Source: Azospirillum brasilense
Lineage (GTDB): Bacteria > Pseudomonadota > Alphaproteobacteria > Azospirillales > Azospirillaceae
Direction: 5' to 3'
NCBI RefSeq assembly: GCF_007827815.1
Contig: NZ_VITH01000010.1
Location: 1-64,000, forward strand
DNA length: 64,000 nucleotides
Position numbers and translations under genes: made by a program. This document shows, piece by piece, positions 63,893 to 64,000 of this stretch; the first letter of the stretch is position 1; every line of letters begins with the position of its first letter. Under the pieces are notes generated by a model. It saw only the letters and a list, made by a program, of their open reading frames with translations, was not told the origin of the DNA and ran no database searches.

Positions 63893-64000
63893 TCACGGCG
63901 TGGCGGCGACCCCGTCCGCCGCCGCCGGCAGGAGGGGCGGGATGGTCCAGGCGGTGCGGGAATCGATCTCCAGCTCGAAATCGGAAAAGAGGGTGCGCCC
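63893..64000 (-). CDS. C-terminal fragment of a gene running off the right edge
   Basis: The last 35 codons of an open minus-strand frame that continues beyond the window (product ending DFELEIDSRTAWTIPPLLPAAADG and a short tail, stop at 63893). I do not recognise it. It is 119 bp upstream of the BacA-like gene on the same strand, so it may share an operon with it. Confidence 0.4.
   Translation of the reverse strand, partial: GRTLFSDFELEIDSRTAWTIPPLLPAAADGVAATP

Overview
This window comes from a high-GC alphaproteobacterium, most likely Azospirillum or a close relative in the Rhodospirillales. Support: strong GC bias at third codon positions with long meaningless antisense frames, a MucR/Ros-family regulator, a DUF2336 protein, an LdtR-like MarR regulator, a PrtD/HlyD-type secretion pair, and a complete leucine-catabolism (liu) operon. 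No rRNA, tRNA, phage, transposase or CRISPR array was seen.

(1) 0-17.2 kb, minus strand: surface-polymer and secretion region. A type I secretion ABC/HlyD pair and a small unknown gene lie upstream of a 273-residue RTX protein that is almost entirely calcium-binding nonapeptide repeats. After it comes a run of glycan genes: a GT2 enzyme, a methyltransferase, two 437-residue GT4 enzymes around a GT2-like protein that has lost its acidic motif, a secreted propeller-like protein, a pyruvyl transferase-like protein and a membrane-anchored unknown. galE follows on the plus strand with an LdtR-like regulator and a DUF2336 gene.

(2) 20.5-36.5 kb: acyl-CoA metabolism. A TetR regulator, malonyl-CoA synthetase (matB), a GntR/FCD regulator, isobutyryl-CoA dehydrogenase and 3-hydroxyisobutyrate dehydrogenase cover malonate and valine. 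Next is a protein fusing an IclR-type DNA-binding domain to a truncated acyl-CoA synthetase body with a broken P-loop. It is divergent from a Liv-type ABC transporter operon with an embedded acyl-CoA synthetase and a trailing PaaK-like protein. The divergent region holds two near-identical palindromes about 116 bp apart and a third, different palindrome. This is the most novel-looking system in the window: a transport and CoA-activation operon apparently controlled by a dead-enzyme sensor.

(3) 36.5-50.6 kb: leucine/isoleucine catabolism. Aldehyde dehydrogenase, isovaleryl-CoA dehydrogenase, thiolase, a second acyl-CoA dehydrogenase, methylcrotonyl-CoA carboxylase beta and alpha, methylglutaconyl-CoA hydratase, HMG-CoA lyase, a universal stress protein, ETF-quinone oxidoreductase and a type II hydroxyacyl-CoA dehydrogenase. 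A tandem palindromic operator sits just before the isovaleryl-CoA dehydrogenase gene.

(4) 50.6-64 kb: mixed genes. PRC-barrel protein, esterase, O-methyltransferase, SPOR-like/NodB polysaccharide deacetylase, a MucR homologue lacking two zinc ligands, two divergent GH1 glucosidases, a TPR-radical SAM protein, a TPR-glycosyltransferase and an SbmA/BacA-like ABC protein with a degenerate nucleotide-binding domain.

Two families of dispersed palindromic intergenic repeats (called A and B here) punctuate the window and in several places lie inside operons.
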